Origin: Thalassospira marina
Lineage (GTDB): Bacteria > Pseudomonadota > Alphaproteobacteria > Rhodospirillales > Thalassospiraceae
Reading direction: 5' to 3'
DNA length: 64,000 bases
Assembly (NCBI RefSeq): GCF_002844375.1
Contig: NZ_CP024199.1
Span: 1,252,001 to 1,316,000 of the forward strand
Part shown: piece by piece, positions 25,434 to 34,510 of the stretch
How the letters are laid out: the number at the start of each line of letters is the position of its first letter
How positions within the stretch are numbered: position 1 is the first letter of the stretch
The notes under the pieces: model-generated
Seen by the model: only the letters and a program-made list of their open reading frames with translations
Databases searched by the model: none
Told to the model about the DNA's origin: nothing
Position numbers and translations under genes: made by a program

Positions 25434-27380
25434 TCAGCCCGCCTTGTTGACGCGCATATACCATTCCACCAGTCGGCGGGTTTGACGTTCGGTATAGCCA
25501 CGTTCGATCATGCGTTTGACGAACTCGTTATGCTTCTTTTCGGTATCGCCATCTTTTTTCGACCCGAAAGAAATAACCGGCAACAGGTCTTCCACCTGGC
25601 TGAACATGCGTTTTTCAATCACGTCACGCAGCTTTTCATACGATGTCCAGGCGGGGTTTTTGCCTTTGTTGTTGGCGCGTGCGCGCAGGGCAAATTTAAC
25701 GACCTCGTTACGGAAATCCTTGGGGTTGGCAATGCCGGCCGGTTTTTCGACCTTGGAAAGCTCCTGGTCGATAATCTTGCGGTCCAGCAGCTGTCCGGTA
25801 TCAGGGTCTTTGAAATCCTGGTCTTCGATCCAGGCGTCGGCATAGGCGACATAGCGGTCAAACAGGTTCTGACCATAGTCGGAATAGCTTTCCAGATACG
25901 CCTTCTGGATTTCCGCACCGATAAACTCGGCATAGCGGGGGGCAAGTTCCGCCTTGATGAACTCCATATAATCCTTTTCGCGTTCTTCCGGGTATTGTTC
26001 ACGTCGGATCGCCTGTTCAAGCACATACATCAGATGTACCGGGTCGGCGGCAACCTCGTGGGTGTCGTGGTTGAACGTTTCGGAAAGAACCTTGAAGGCA
26101 AAGCGTGTTGAAATGCCATCCATGCCTTCATCAACGCTGGCAGAATCGCGGTATTCCTGCATCGAACGCGCTTTCGGGTCGACATCCTTCAGCGTTTCGC
26201 CGTCATAAACGCGCATTTTGGAAAACAGGTTGGAATTTTCATGCTCCTGCAGGCGCGACAGGATGGAAAACTGTGCCAGCATTTTAAGGGTGCCGGGCGC
26301 ACACGAGCCCTGTTCCAGTTCCGAGCCCTGCAACAGTTTGTCGTAAATGCTGGTTTCTTCGGTGACGCGCAGGCAATAGGGCACCTTGATCACGCTGATA
26401 CGGTCAATAAAGGCTTCGTTGTTTTTATTGGCCTTGAAGCTTTGCCATTCTGCCTCGTTGGAATGGGCCAGGATCATGCCCTGGAAGGGGATGGCACCCA
26501 GGTTCTCCGTGCCGATATAGTTACTTTCCTGCGTTGCGGTCAGCAACGGATGCAGCATCTTGATCGGGGCCTTGAACATTTCAACAAATTCAAGCATGCC
26601 CTGGTTGGCGCGGTTCAACCCGCCGGAATAGGAATAGGCGTCTGGGTCATTCTGGCTGAAATATTCCAGCTTGCGGATATCAACCTTACCCACAAGCGAT
26701 GAAATATCCTGGTTGTTTTCGTCACCGGGTTCGGTTTTGGCAATCGCGATCTGGCGCAGGCGCGATGGCAGCAGTTTGACGACCGAGAATTTTGAAAGAT
26801 CGCCTTCAAATTCATCCAGCCGTTTTACCGCCCAGGGCGACATCAGGCCGGTCAGGCGGCGTTTGGGAATGCCGTATTTATCCTGGATGGCATCGCCCAT
26901 TTTTGCCGGGTTAAACAGGCCAAGCGGGCTTTCAAAAACGGGGCTTATGTCATCGCCTGCCTTCAGAACATAAATGGGTTCCTGTTCCATCAGTTCTTTT
27001 AACCGTTCGGCAAGCGAGCTTTTACCGCCGCCAACCGGACCCAACAGGTAAAGAACCTGTTTTCGTTCTTCCAGCCCCTGTGCGGCATATTTGAAGAAAC
27101 CGACAATCCGTTCAATGGTTTCTTCCATGCCAAAAAAGTCGTCAAAGGCTGGATATCGCTTGATCGTACGGTTCAGAAAGATTCGGCCAAGGCGGGGATC
27201 GGTCGATGTGTCGATCAGTTCCGGTTCTCCGATGGCCTTGATCATGCGTTCGGCCGCCGACGAATAGGCCGATGGATCATCGCGACATAAATTCAGATAG
27301 TCGCGTATGGTCAGTTCGGTTTCCCGTTTTCCGTCATAGCCTTCCGCATATAGCTCGAAGATATCCTGGTCTTCAGCCAT
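25434..27380 (-). CDS. PrkA/YeaG family serine kinase-AAA+ ATPase
   Basis: 648 residues, the family length. AAA+ P-loop GPVGGGKSS at 114-122, then a C-terminal PrkA kinase-like region. Homologues: Bacillus PrkA and E. coli YeaG, which is induced by nitrogen starvation. Strong ribosome binding site (AAGGAGA) upstream of ATG 27380. It is first in the operon with yeaH and spoVR. Confidence 0.94.
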   Translation of the reverse strand: MAEDQDIFELYAEGYDGKRETELTIRDYLNLCRDDPSAYSSAAERMIKAIGEPELIDTSTDPRLGRIFLNRTIKRYPAFDDFFGMEETIERIVGFFKYAAQGLEERKQVLYLLGPVGGGKSSLAERLKELMEQEPIYVLKAGDDISPVFESPLGLFNPAKMGDAIQDKYGIPKRRLTGLMSPWAVKRLDEFEGDLSKFSVVKLLPSRLRQIAIAKTEPGDENNQDISSLVGKVDIRKLEYFSQNDPDAYSYSGGLNRANQGMLEFVEMFKAPIKMLHPLLTATQESNYIGTENLGAIPFQGMILAHSNEAEWQSFKANKNNEAFIDRISVIKVPYCLRVTEETSIYDKLLQGSELEQGSCAPGTLKMLAQFSILSRLQEHENSNLFSKMRVYDGETLKDVDPKARSMQEYRDSASVDEGMDGISTRFAFKVLSETFNHDTHEVAADPVHLMYVLEQAIRREQYPEEREKDYMEFIKAELAPRYAEFIGAEIQKAYLESYSDYGQNLFDRYVAYADAWIEDQDFKDPDTGQLLDRKIIDQELSKVEKPAGIANPKDFRNEVVKFALRARANNKGKNPAWTSYEKLRDVIEKRMFSQVEDLLPVISFGSKKDGDTEKKHNEFVKRMIERGYTERQTRRLVEWYMRVNKAG

Positions 27381-27552
27381 GGCGCGGTCTCCTTTCCAAA
27401 ATTATCGCACGTCTTTTCTCGCTGGGTGGTCCGGTCTTGTGGCAACTCTCCCGGTCGGATGTTTCGGGCACGGCTTTTGGTGCGCACCAATTGTTTTTGG
27501 TCCATGCGGGGATGTCGGGCGAACAGGTCCCCGGAACAGCTTTGTGAAAAAG

Positions 27553-27569
27553 TGACACCTCGGGTGTCA
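27553..27569. promoter_or_regulatory. Palindrome upstream of prkA
   Basis: TGACACC-TCG-GGTGTCA, perfect 7-bp arms, 173 bases before the prkA start. Operator or short hairpin; no regulator is nearby to link it to. Confidence 0.35.
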
Positions 27570-27614
27570 AAGCACGGCAAAAAGCAAAAATGGCGTCGAT
27601 TAGACCCAGAAGGG

Positions 27615-27637
27615 CAGACTGCAATTGTGCCAGTCTG
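27615..27637. promoter_or_regulatory. Inverted repeat in the prkA-rhodanese gap
   Basis: CAGACTG and CAGTCTG, perfect 7-bp arms around a 9-base loop. No T-tract. Role unknown. Confidence 0.35.
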
Positions 27638-27945
27638 TCGAAATCTTCATCCGCAAAGTCCGCGATCGGCTTGCTGGGCGACGGAAATGAAATTTTCCGT
27701 TGAAAAAGTGCCCCCGGGCAAGTGCAGGGCGACTGGATGAAAGGCTACGCTACTACTATTGAACGTGGTTACTGCATTGCGGCTGCGCAATGTCTTCTTT
27801 AAAAATTTCAGTGTGTTCCGGCCGGTTTTATTGGAATAACCGTTCACAAATTGGTGACGGGCTGCCTACATGTAAAAACGGCATCGCCGATACTGTCCCA
27901 CCACCAGATAGTGTGCCTGATGCAAGCAGGTCATGAAAGGAAACA

Positions 27946-28278
27946 ATGTCAGAAAATTCTGTATATTTTATTGACAGCGCGGCCCTGAACCGGATTTTGC
28001 AGGAAAAAAGTGCATTACTGGTCGATGTTCGCCAGCCCGAAGAATTTGCTGGTGGCACCGTACCGGGGGCGATCAATATTCCGCTTGGCGATCTTGATAT
28101 GTCCTCCCTGATCGATCAGACCGATGAAATGGACTGTGACATCGTCTTTGTCTGTGCCATCGGGCAACGCTCCTTCGGGGCGGCCAATGCCGCATTGCCC
28201 CATCTTGATTGCAAGGTGATGACGCTCAAGGGCGGTGTGCAATCCTGGGCGCGCGATGGGTTTGCCGTGCAGAAATAA
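27946..28278 (+). CDS. Single-domain rhodanese
   Basis: 110 residues, one rhodanese domain. The active-site loop reads CAIGQRS with the persulfide cysteine at C70; the LLVDVRQPEEF motif is at 24-34. Single-domain rhodaneses transfer sulfane sulfur, with many physiological partners; none is indicated here. AAAGGAA precedes ATG 27946. Confidence 0.92.
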   Translation: MSENSVYFIDSAALNRILQEKSALLVDVRQPEEFAGGTVPGAINIPLGDLDMSSLIDQTDEMDCDIVFVCAIGQRSFGAANAALPHLDCKVMTLKGGVQSWARDGFAVQK

Positions 28279-28585
28279 TTTCTGTTGTCATCGACTCCTT
28301 CCGGTGTTTTGAATTGTTTTAAGCCATTCCAGTCTGACAGGCATGTTCGGCCAGGTTGCCATCGTCGTAAAATGGCAACGTGCGCCATGAACGAGCAACG
28401 TACATGAACCGGCATCGCAACAGGGCGCCGTTAAAACGCGCCTTGAATATGTGCCAGCGCTGTTGTGATCGTTTGCTGTTATTGTCGTTGTCGGGCTGTT
28501 TTGGCTTTTGCGTTCCGATACCCCGATATTCTTCCACCCCATAAGTCACTTGCGTTTCCCCATCCCATAATCCCGGATCATCGAC
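28279..28585. other. Gap between the rhodanese and lysE-type genes
   Basis: 307 bases. One stem-loop (GTTGCCAT / ATGGCAAC, 28355-28379, 9-base loop) without a T-tract. Nothing else I can support. Confidence 0.5.
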
Positions 28586-29221
28586 ATGGAATATGTTCCC
28601 TACCTTTTGACGGCCTATGCCATTTTCATGCTGGCGGTTTTATCGCCGGGGCCAAATTTTCTGGCCGTGACGGGAACAGCAATGACGGTGTCTCGCCGCG
28701 CCGGGCTGGGGCTTGCACTGGGTGTCGGTTGCGGCACGCTGTGCTGGTCAAGCATGACGATGCTGGGTCTAACCGCTATTCTTGCGGCTTCGGCTGATGT
28801 TGCGCTGATCCTGCGCTGGGCTGGTGGGGCCTATCTTGTGTTTCTGGGGTATAAATCATTGCGGGCTGCCCTGCGGCGCAACCGCCCGGTAACCGAAACC
28901 CCCGCCAATCTGATCGCGAATCCTGACCGTCCCTTCTGGCGTTACATCCGCCGCGGTCTTTTGGTTCAGGCCGGGAATCCGAAGGCGGCTTTGTTCTGGC
29001 TGTCTGTTATGTCGATTGTTTTGCGTCCCGATGCGCCTGCATGGGTGGCGGTGGCCATTGTTGTGGGCACAACGACAATTTCGTTTTGCTGGCATCTGGC
29101 CCTGGCCTGGTTTTTTTCCACGCCCGCCGTCATGCGGGTTTACCGGCGTGCCCAACGCACCATCGAAGGCGTGCTTGGTGCGATGTTCATTATTTTCGGC
29201 GGCAAACTTCTGGCTGGTTAA
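28586..29221 (+). CDS. LysE/RhtB family amino-acid exporter
   Basis: 211 residues, six predicted membrane segments. The LysE-family signature SPGPNFL is at 20-26 and the second-half motif QAGNPKAALFW near 130. Members export lysine, homoserine, threonine or related molecules; the substrate cannot be assigned. No operon partner. Confidence 0.9.
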   Translation: MEYVPYLLTAYAIFMLAVLSPGPNFLAVTGTAMTVSRRAGLGLALGVGCGTLCWSSMTMLGLTAILAASADVALILRWAGGAYLVFLGYKSLRAALRRNRPVTETPANLIANPDRPFWRYIRRGLLVQAGNPKAALFWLSVMSIVLRPDAPAWVAVAIVVGTTTISFCWHLALAWFFSTPAVMRVYRRAQRTIEGVLGAMFIIFGGKLLAG

Positions 29222-29298
29222 GTCGCGAATCCTGCTAATTCGCCAATTTTGGTAGCCATTCGTTGCTGTTGCGCCGTGGGAACGGGATACAGTGCTGC

Positions 29299-29943
29299 CT
29301 ACCAGGCCAGCATCCGCCGACCGATGGCTGCACCAAGGGCTGTAACGATTCCAACCGCAATCGGATACCAGATCAGCAAAAACAGGCCGGCATCATTGCG
29401 ACATGCAATGGCATAGGCCATCGCAGCCAGCGCACCAGCCAGCATACCGGCGAAGGCGCCTGTTTTACCGGGGTGAACGGTCGCACCTTTGCGTAAAAAA
29501 TACATCACCAATCCCAGCGCGGGCAGGGACGCCACAATGATGGTGGCAACACAGATGGGGGCCGCCAGGGGGGCTGCGCCCAGCCAGGAACTACCCGATT
29601 GATCGGTGATGATCCGAACCGCGATGATCACCAATATTGGCACAAAAATCAGCCAGGATGGTGCATTGCCACCGGCAATTGCCAGTTCCCGCAGGGTTTT
29701 GAATGCGGCAATACCGGCTGCGAGCATGGTAATCACCTTAAAAAAGGTTGCCGGTGCCGTATTCATCGCAATCAGATCGATCCGGGGGCCAACAAGGACC
29801 AGAATGATCATCACCGCCGTGATCAGACCCGCCAGCGCACTGCCAGCAAGCGCGCTGTGCAATTTGCGCGGCGAGGGGCCATTTGCGGTCCCGGCCTGGC
29901 TGGCAAGGCTGTTGATAAGGTCATCGGTTTTAAGCGTGCTCAT
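29299..29943 (-). CDS. NrsF-type (DUF1109) membrane anti-sigma factor
   Basis: 214 residues with a cytoplasmic N-terminal tail (about 45 residues) and six predicted membrane segments, the layout of NrsF/DUF1109 proteins, which hold ECF sigma factors at the membrane in Caulobacter and others. It lies directly behind the sigma gene, 11 bases downstream. Confidence 0.87.
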   Translation of the reverse strand: MSTLKTDDLINSLASQAGTANGPSPRKLHSALAGSALAGLITAVMIILVLVGPRIDLIAMNTAPATFFKVITMLAAGIAAFKTLRELAIAGGNAPSWLIFVPILVIIAVRIITDQSGSSWLGAAPLAAPICVATIIVASLPALGLVMYFLRKGATVHPGKTGAFAGMLAGALAAMAYAIACRNDAGLFLLIWYPIAVGIVTALGAAIGRRMLAW

Positions 29944-29954
29944 TCCCTGTTTCC

Positions 29955-30515
29955 CTATCCTTTGCCCGACCGTGCTGTATCAAAAAGCCGTGCCAGCGCG
30001 CGGTTAAATGTCACCCGGATGGATGCTTCACTGCGGTTAAGCTTCTTTGCGGCCTGCCGGACGGTATCGCCTTCTATGGCAAGGGCATTTACCACGTCTT
30101 GCTGTTGCGATGGCAGATCGGCCAGTTTCCTTTCAACATCCATCGCCCGGCTGGGGTCTGATGATGTGCCGATAATTTCGGCCAGTTCATCCAGGCTGAC
30201 ATTGGCCTTGTATGCGCGTTCGCGCGATGTGCGCCTTACGGCGTCGACCAGTTTGTAATGCACAATGCCTGACAGCCACGGCTTAAACGGGCGTTCTTCA
30301 TCCCATGTGTGGCGCTTGTCATGCAGCCCGATCAGAATTTCCTGCACCACATCCTCGGTTTCCTGTGGATCAAGGCCTAACCGGCGCAACCTGCCGGGAA
30401 TACCGGTGCGCAGGCTTTGCGCAATTTCGGCCAGCATCTGCCCATAGGCTTTGGCATCGCCCTGCCTCTCTGCGCGCATTGCGCTTTCCCAACGCTGTTG
30501 CTGGCTTGCTGTCAA
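29955..30515 (-). CDS. ECF RNA polymerase sigma factor
   Basis: 186 residues. Region 2 spans about 30-95 (ETEDVVQEILIGLHDKR, then RPFKPWLSGIVHYKLVD) and region 4 about 125-180 (DVVNALAIEGDTVRQAAKKL). The partner gene marks it as a SigF-NrsF-type pair, known in Caulobacter to respond to oxidants and metals. A possible target promoter lies at 30611-30634 before the divergent hydrolase. ATG 30515 has a distant AGGA (about 13 bases). Confidence 0.9.
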   Translation of the reverse strand: MTASQQQRWESAMRAERQGDAKAYGQMLAEIAQSLRTGIPGRLRRLGLDPQETEDVVQEILIGLHDKRHTWDEERPFKPWLSGIVHYKLVDAVRRTSRERAYKANVSLDELAEIIGTSSDPSRAMDVERKLADLPSQQQDVVNALAIEGDTVRQAAKKLNRSEASIRVTFNRALARLFDTARSGKG

Positions 30516-30608
30516 AAGATCATTCCTGCTTGTCGCCGGGCAAGGGGCTCGCTTTTTCGTGAAGCGGCGTGATCAGGCACCATGTTTCATTTTCACCGGC
30601 CGGTCCGA

Positions 30609-30634
30609 ACAACCTTATGGAAGCCTCATGCGAG
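30609..30634 (+). promoter_or_regulatory. ECF-type promoter candidate of the hydrolase gene
   Basis: ACAACC (30609-30614), 16-base spacer, CGAG (30631-30634). It resembles the SigF pattern GTAACC-N16-CGAA I recall from Caulobacter. The predicted start would leave about 20 bases to ATG 30662, with the ribosome binding site in it. Confidence 0.45.
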
Positions 30635-30661
30635 GCAATTTTATAAGCGTAAGGATATAAA

Positions 30662-31447
30662 ATGAAATCGAACCTTGTCAAAGTCGCCGCAACCCTTGCC
30701 GTTCTTGCCTTCACCTCGGGTTCGGCCCTGGCGCAATCCGCGGTGGATATGATCAAACCTGCCAGCATCCAGGCGAAAAACGTGGTGCTTGTGCATGGTG
30801 CCTGGGCCGATGGATCAAGCTGGGCAAAGGTTATTCCGATTCTGCAAAAGGCCGGCCTGCATGTAACTGCGGTGCAAAACCGCCTGACTTCGCTTAAGGA
30901 TTCGGACGAAGATGTGCGTCGCGCCCTGGCCCAGCAGGATGGCCCAACCGTTCTTGCCGGCCATTCCTGGAGCGGCACGGCCATCAGCGATGTTGGCAAT
31001 GCCAAAAATGTTTCGGCGCTGGTTTATGTGGCGGCCCGTGCCCCTGAGGCGGGTGAGGATTTCGTCGCTCTGCAAAAGACATTTCCCGATACCCCGGTGC
31101 GTGCCGGAGTCGAGAAATTCGATGGTTTCACCAAGGTATCGGAGGATGCCTTTTTGAAATATTTCGCCAATGGCATCGATAAAGACGAAGCCCGCGTCTA
31201 TTACGCCGTGCAGCAGCCCACGGCAGCCAGCCTGTTTGGCGAACGTACAACCGATACCGCATGGAAGTCGAAGCCGGTCTTTTATGCCGTCTCGGCCGAA
31301 GACAAAACCATCTCGCCGGAATTCGAAGCCTTTTTGGCAAAACGTATGGGCGCACAAACCATTACGCTTGATGCCGGTCATCTTTCGATGGTGTCCCACC
31401 CGCAGGAAATTGCCGATCTGATCCTGAAAGCCGCCGGTCGCAAGTAA
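30662..31447 (+). CDS. Secreted alpha/beta hydrolase
   Basis: 261 residues, with a signal peptide of about 24 residues (ending SALAQ), so probably periplasmic. The alpha/beta-hydrolase core shows HGAWADGSSW (45-54), nucleophile S102 in GHSWSG, acid D214 (AEDKT) and H240 (AGHLSM). The family includes esterases and dehalogenases; substrate unknown. AAGGA precedes ATG 30662. Transcription may be under the divergent ECF sigma factor. Confidence 0.9.
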   Translation: MKSNLVKVAATLAVLAFTSGSALAQSAVDMIKPASIQAKNVVLVHGAWADGSSWAKVIPILQKAGLHVTAVQNRLTSLKDSDEDVRRALAQQDGPTVLAGHSWSGTAISDVGNAKNVSALVYVAARAPEAGEDFVALQKTFPDTPVRAGVEKFDGFTKVSEDAFLKYFANGIDKDEARVYYAVQQPTAASLFGERTTDTAWKSKPVFYAVSAEDKTISPEFEAFLAKRMGAQTITLDAGHLSMVSHPQEIADLILKAAGRK

Positions 31448-31474
31448 CCGCGATCTGCCAAATTCAGGCAAAAG

Positions 31475-31513
31475 AAAACCCCGCAGCCATAAGGCTTGCG
31501 GGGTTTTCTTTTT
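31475..31513. terminator. Terminator after the hydrolase, shared with tRNA-Thr
   Basis: AAAACCCCGCA (31475-31485) pairs with TGCGGGGTTTT (31497-31507), with GCC-ataa-GGC closing the loop. T-rich on the plus strand and also AAAAGAAAA on the left for the minus-strand tRNA transcript. Confidence 0.85.
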
Positions 31514-31514
31514 G

Positions 31515-31591
31515 TGGTGCCGGCAGAGAGACTCGAACTCCCAACCTTCGGATTACAAATCCGCTGCTCTACCAATTAAAGCTATGCCGGC
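31515..31591 (-). tRNA. tRNA-Thr (anticodon TGT)
   Basis: Minus-strand cloverleaf: 7-bp acceptor GCCGGCA/TGCCGGC, T-arm with TTCGAGT, anticodon loop TTTGTAA, encoded CCA. Anticodon TGT reads ACA and other ACN threonine codons. Confidence 0.93.
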
Positions 31592-31718
31592 ACGAGCGGC
31601 GAGAACATAGTCCGGGTTGAACAGGATTGCAAGCCCCTGATTCATCCCAATTTTCCCCGCGCGCAGCGATGCGGTAAATCCTTTTATTTCAAGCGATTCG
31701 CCGTAAATTTGTAGGGGC

Positions 31719-32597
31719 TCAGCCTTGCTTTCTGAACAGCTCGTAAAGGGCAACTGCCGCGGCATTGGAAACGTTAAGGCTTTCAATGCGATCAGTCATG
31801 GGCAGTTTGACCAGAAAATCACAGTTTTCCCGTGTCAAACGCCGTAATCCGTCGCCTTCCGAACCCATAACAATCCCGACTTTGCCGGTCAGTTTGGCTT
31901 CGGCCAGAGTCTGTTCGGCTTCACCATCCATCCCGGCCAGCCAGAAATTCGCCGTTTTAAGCGCCTCAAGCGCACGGGCCAGGTTACCGGCATGGATATA
32001 GGGCACGACTTCAAGCGCCCCACTGGCCGATTTTGCCAGCACGCCCGATTCCTGTGGCGCATTGCGGTCGGGCACAATCACCGCACTGGCGCCAAAGGCG
32101 GCAGCACTGCGCAGAATCGCCCCCACATTATGCGGGTCGGTCACCTGGTCAAGAATCAGGACCGTTGCCGAATCCTGATCGCGATATTCCGCTACCAGGT
32201 CTTCGACAGCGGGCTGGTTCAGGGGGGCGCAATGCATGGCCATGCCCTGATGCACCGAACCGGGTGGCAACATCTGGTCGATATCGACGCGACCGGCATT
32301 ATCAACCGCAATATCGGTGCGGTCGGCCTGTTGCAGGGCGTAGTTGATTTCATCGCGGACATTTTCGGTTGCCCAGATGCGGTGAATCGTACGTTGCGGG
32401 TTTTCAATTGCCATCATTACCGGGTGGCGACCAAAAAGAATCAGACGTGACGAATCACGTCCGGCACCTGAATCCCGGCCACGCCCGCGACCACGACGGG
32501 AATTGCCCTCGGTATTTTCCGCGTCCTGCGGGGGCATAGCCCCATCGGGTGAAGCGGCAGGGCGGGAAAACGAACGGTTTTTGCTGCGGCGCGCCAT
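31719..32597 (-). CDS. rlmB: 23S rRNA 2'-O-methyltransferase, SpoU/TrmH family (RlmB-like)
   Basis: 292 residues from ATG 32597 (MARRSKNR). A basic, Arg-rich N-terminal tail and an L30e-like substrate domain precede the SPOUT knot: TDPHNVGAILRSAAAFG, GSEGDGLRRL and SLNVSNAAAVALYE. The family methylates G2251 in E. coli 23S rRNA; the exact site here is inferred. GGAGG lies 11 bases upstream. An in-frame ATG at 32636 has no ribosome binding site. Confidence 0.9.
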   Translation of the reverse strand: MARRSKNRSFSRPAASPDGAMPPQDAENTEGNSRRGRGRGRDSGAGRDSSRLILFGRHPVMMAIENPQRTIHRIWATENVRDEINYALQQADRTDIAVDNAGRVDIDQMLPPGSVHQGMAMHCAPLNQPAVEDLVAEYRDQDSATVLILDQVTDPHNVGAILRSAAAFGASAVIVPDRNAPQESGVLAKSASGALEVVPYIHAGNLARALEALKTANFWLAGMDGEAEQTLAEAKLTGKVGIVMGSEGDGLRRLTRENCDFLVKLPMTDRIESLNVSNAAAVALYELFRKQG

Positions 32598-32708
32598 TGT
32601 GGCGGAAACCTCCAACTCATAAGAACTTGAATGCACTTTGTTTCGCCCGGTTTACCGGGTGAAATCAGCATATAGGAAAGGAAATGCGAATTCGTGCTTT
32701 TTTTGCTG

Positions 32709-32738
32709 TTGACAAGAAGGGCACCCGCAACGTATTCC
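32709..32738 (+). promoter_or_regulatory. Promoter of the tRNA-Tyr/tRNA-Gly/tuf transcript
   Basis: TTGACA (32709-32714), 18-base spacer, TATTCC (32733-32738), about 52 bases before tRNA-Tyr. The -35 is perfect. Confidence 0.6.
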
Positions 32739-32790
32739 CTCCCTCGCCGAAACGAGGCGGGCCTCACAGCCAACAGCGTTTCAGCCCCGT

Positions 32791-32875
32791 GGAGGGGTGG
32801 CAGAGCGGTCAAATGCAGCGGACTGTAAATCCGCCGACTTAGTCTACGCAGGTTCGAATCCTGCCCCCTCCACCA
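32791..32875 (+). tRNA. tRNA-Tyr (anticodon GTA)
   Basis: 85 bases with a long variable arm, acceptor GGAGGGG, anticodon GTA at 32825-32827 and encoded CCA. Confidence 0.95.
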
Positions 32876-32913
32876 TTTCTCTCGCCCTCGCGAGAGCTCG
32901 CAGTTAAAAATAT

Positions 32914-32987
32914 GCGGGTGTAGCTCAATGGTAGAGCAGAAGCCTTCCAAGCTTACGACGAGGGTTCGATTCCCTTCACCCGCTCCA
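32914..32987 (+). tRNA. tRNA-Gly (anticodon TCC)
   Basis: 74 bases, acceptor GCGGGTG, anticodon loop CTTCCAA, TTCGATT T-loop and encoded CCA. It is part of the tRNA-tRNA-tuf arrangement common in bacteria. Confidence 0.95.
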
Positions 32988-33061
32988 GAATTTTAGTGGC
33001 CCGTCGGCTTGTGCGGTGGGTTCTTACGTGTTTTTTTGGTTCGGATTAGGATCTGAGGGCA

Positions 33062-34252
33062 ATGGCCAAGGAAAAGTTTGCGCGTACAAAGCCGCACGTC
33101 AACGTTGGCACCGTCGGCCACGTTGACCACGGTAAAACCACGCTGACCGCAGCGATCACCAAAGTTCTTGCAGAGCAGGGCGGTGCATCGTTCCAGGACT
33201 ACAGCATGATCGACAAGGCACCGGAAGAGAAAGCTCGTGGTATCACGATCTCGACCGCGCACGTCGAATATGAAACCGAAAACCGCCACTACGCGCACGT
33301 CGACTGCCCGGGCCACGCTGACTATGTGAAAAACATGATCACCGGTGCTGCCCAGATGGACGGTGGTATTCTCGTTGTTTCGGCTGCTGACGGCCCCATG
33401 CCGCAGACCCGTGAGCACATCCTGCTTGCACGCCAGGTTGGCGTTCCGGCACTGGTCGTGTTCATGAACAAGGTTGACCAGGTTGACGACGAAGAGCTGC
33501 TCGAACTCGTCGAAATGGAAATCCGCGAACTTCTGTCTTCTTACGACTTCCCGGGCGACGATATTCCGATCGTCAAGGGTTCGGCTCTTGCCGCACTTGA
33601 AGGTCGTGATGACGAAATCGGCAAGAACGCGATTCTCGAGCTGATGAAAGCCGTTGACGATTACATCCCGGCTCCGGATCGTCCGAAAGACCGTCCGTTC
33701 CTGATGCCGATCGAAGACGTGTTCTCGATTTCGGGTCGTGGTACCGTTGTTACCGGCCGTGTTGAAACCGGTATCGTCAAGGTTGGTGAAGAAGTCGAAA
33801 TCGTCGGCATCAAAGCAACCGTTAAAACCACCGTTACCGGCGTTGAAATGTTCCGCAAGCTGCTCGACCAGGGCGAAGCTGGCGACAACATCGGCGCGCT
33901 GCTGCGTGGTACGAAGCGTGAAGACGTCGAACGTGGCCAGGTTCTGGCACATGTTGGCTCGATCAACCCGCACACCAAGTTCCAGGCAGAAGCCTACATC
34001 CTGACGAAGGATGAAGGTGGCCGTCACACGCCGTTCTTCTCGAACTACCGTCCGCAGTTCTACTTCCGTACGACTGACGTGACCGGTTCGATCGAGCTGC
34101 CGGAAGGCACCGAAATGGTGATGCCGGGCGACAACGTTCAGATGACCGCCACCCTGATCGCGCCGATCGCGATGGACGAAGGTCTGCGTTTCGCAATCCG
34201 TGAAGGCGGTCGTACCGTCGGCGCGGGCGTCGTTGCCAAGATTATCGAATAA
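33062..34252 (+). CDS. tuf: Elongation factor Tu, copy 1
   Basis: GTPase that delivers aminoacyl-tRNA to the ribosome. 396 residues with GHVDHGKT (19-26 or so), DCPGH and NKVD G-motifs. The protein is identical to the second copy at 49876, while the DNA differs at about a dozen synonymous third positions. It follows tRNA-Tyr and tRNA-Gly and precedes tRNA-Trp and secE; GAGGG gives the ribosome binding site. Confidence 0.98.
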   Translation: MAKEKFARTKPHVNVGTVGHVDHGKTTLTAAITKVLAEQGGASFQDYSMIDKAPEEKARGITISTAHVEYETENRHYAHVDCPGHADYVKNMITGAAQMDGGILVVSAADGPMPQTREHILLARQVGVPALVVFMNKVDQVDDEELLELVEMEIRELLSSYDFPGDDIPIVKGSALAALEGRDDEIGKNAILELMKAVDDYIPAPDRPKDRPFLMPIEDVFSISGRGTVVTGRVETGIVKVGEEVEIVGIKATVKTTVTGVEMFRKLLDQGEAGDNIGALLRGTKREDVERGQVLAHVGSINPHTKFQAEAYILTKDEGGRHTPFFSNYRPQFYFRTTDVTGSIELPEGTEMVMPGDNVQMTATLIAPIAMDEGLRFAIREGGRTVGAGVVAKIIE

Positions 34253-34290
34253 TTTATGATTTTGCATCGAATAGATGCTTGATCTTTGAT

Positions 34291-34317
34291 GTGCGGGCGG
34301 ATATAAGCCGCCCGCAC
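34291..34317 (+). terminator. Terminator remnant after the first tuf copy
   Basis: GTGCGGGCGG pairs with CCGCCCGCAC (10 bp, 7-base loop) but no T-tract follows. Nearly the same sequence ends the second tuf copy with an intact T-tract. Here it probably allows read-through to tRNA-Trp. Confidence 0.6.
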
Positions 34318-34384
34318 ACCCCACCACCCGGATGGGGATGTGTCAGAAACAAAATTGATTACCAACTGTTTCTGATGTGATTAT

Positions 34385-34460
34385 AGGAGTGTAGCTCAGT
34401 TGGTAGAGCATCGGTCTCCAAAACCGAGGGCCGTGGGTTCGAGTCCCTCCGCTCCTGCCA
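34385..34460 (+). tRNA. tRNA-Trp (anticodon CCA)
   Basis: 76 bases, acceptor AGGAGTG, anticodon loop CTCCAAA, encoded CCA, followed by T6. Upstream of secE as in most proteobacteria. Confidence 0.95.
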
Positions 34461-34510
34461 TTTTTTCCGGGCCTGATTTGATAAGCATTTGAAACGGTAC
34501 ACACCCGACA

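Larger units (their letters stand above)
27381..27945. other. Divergent region between prkA and the rhodanese gene
   Basis: 565 bases without a convincing gene. It contains two clear inverted repeats: TGACACC-TCG-GGTGTCA (27553-27569) and CAGACTG-N9-CAGTCTG (27615-27637). A TGGCAC/TTGC pair on the minus strand (27621-27632) has the wrong spacing for a sigma-54 promoter. Confidence 0.6.

Noticed and set aside
27621..27632. Sigma-54 promoter upstream of prkA (TGGCAC and TTGC on the minus strand)
   Set aside because: The two parts are separated by only 2 bases instead of the required 5; the GG-GC spacing is wrong.
27272..27740. Plus-strand ORFs across the prkA start region
   Set aside because: Shadow frames of prkA and its upstream region without family similarity or ribosome binding sites.
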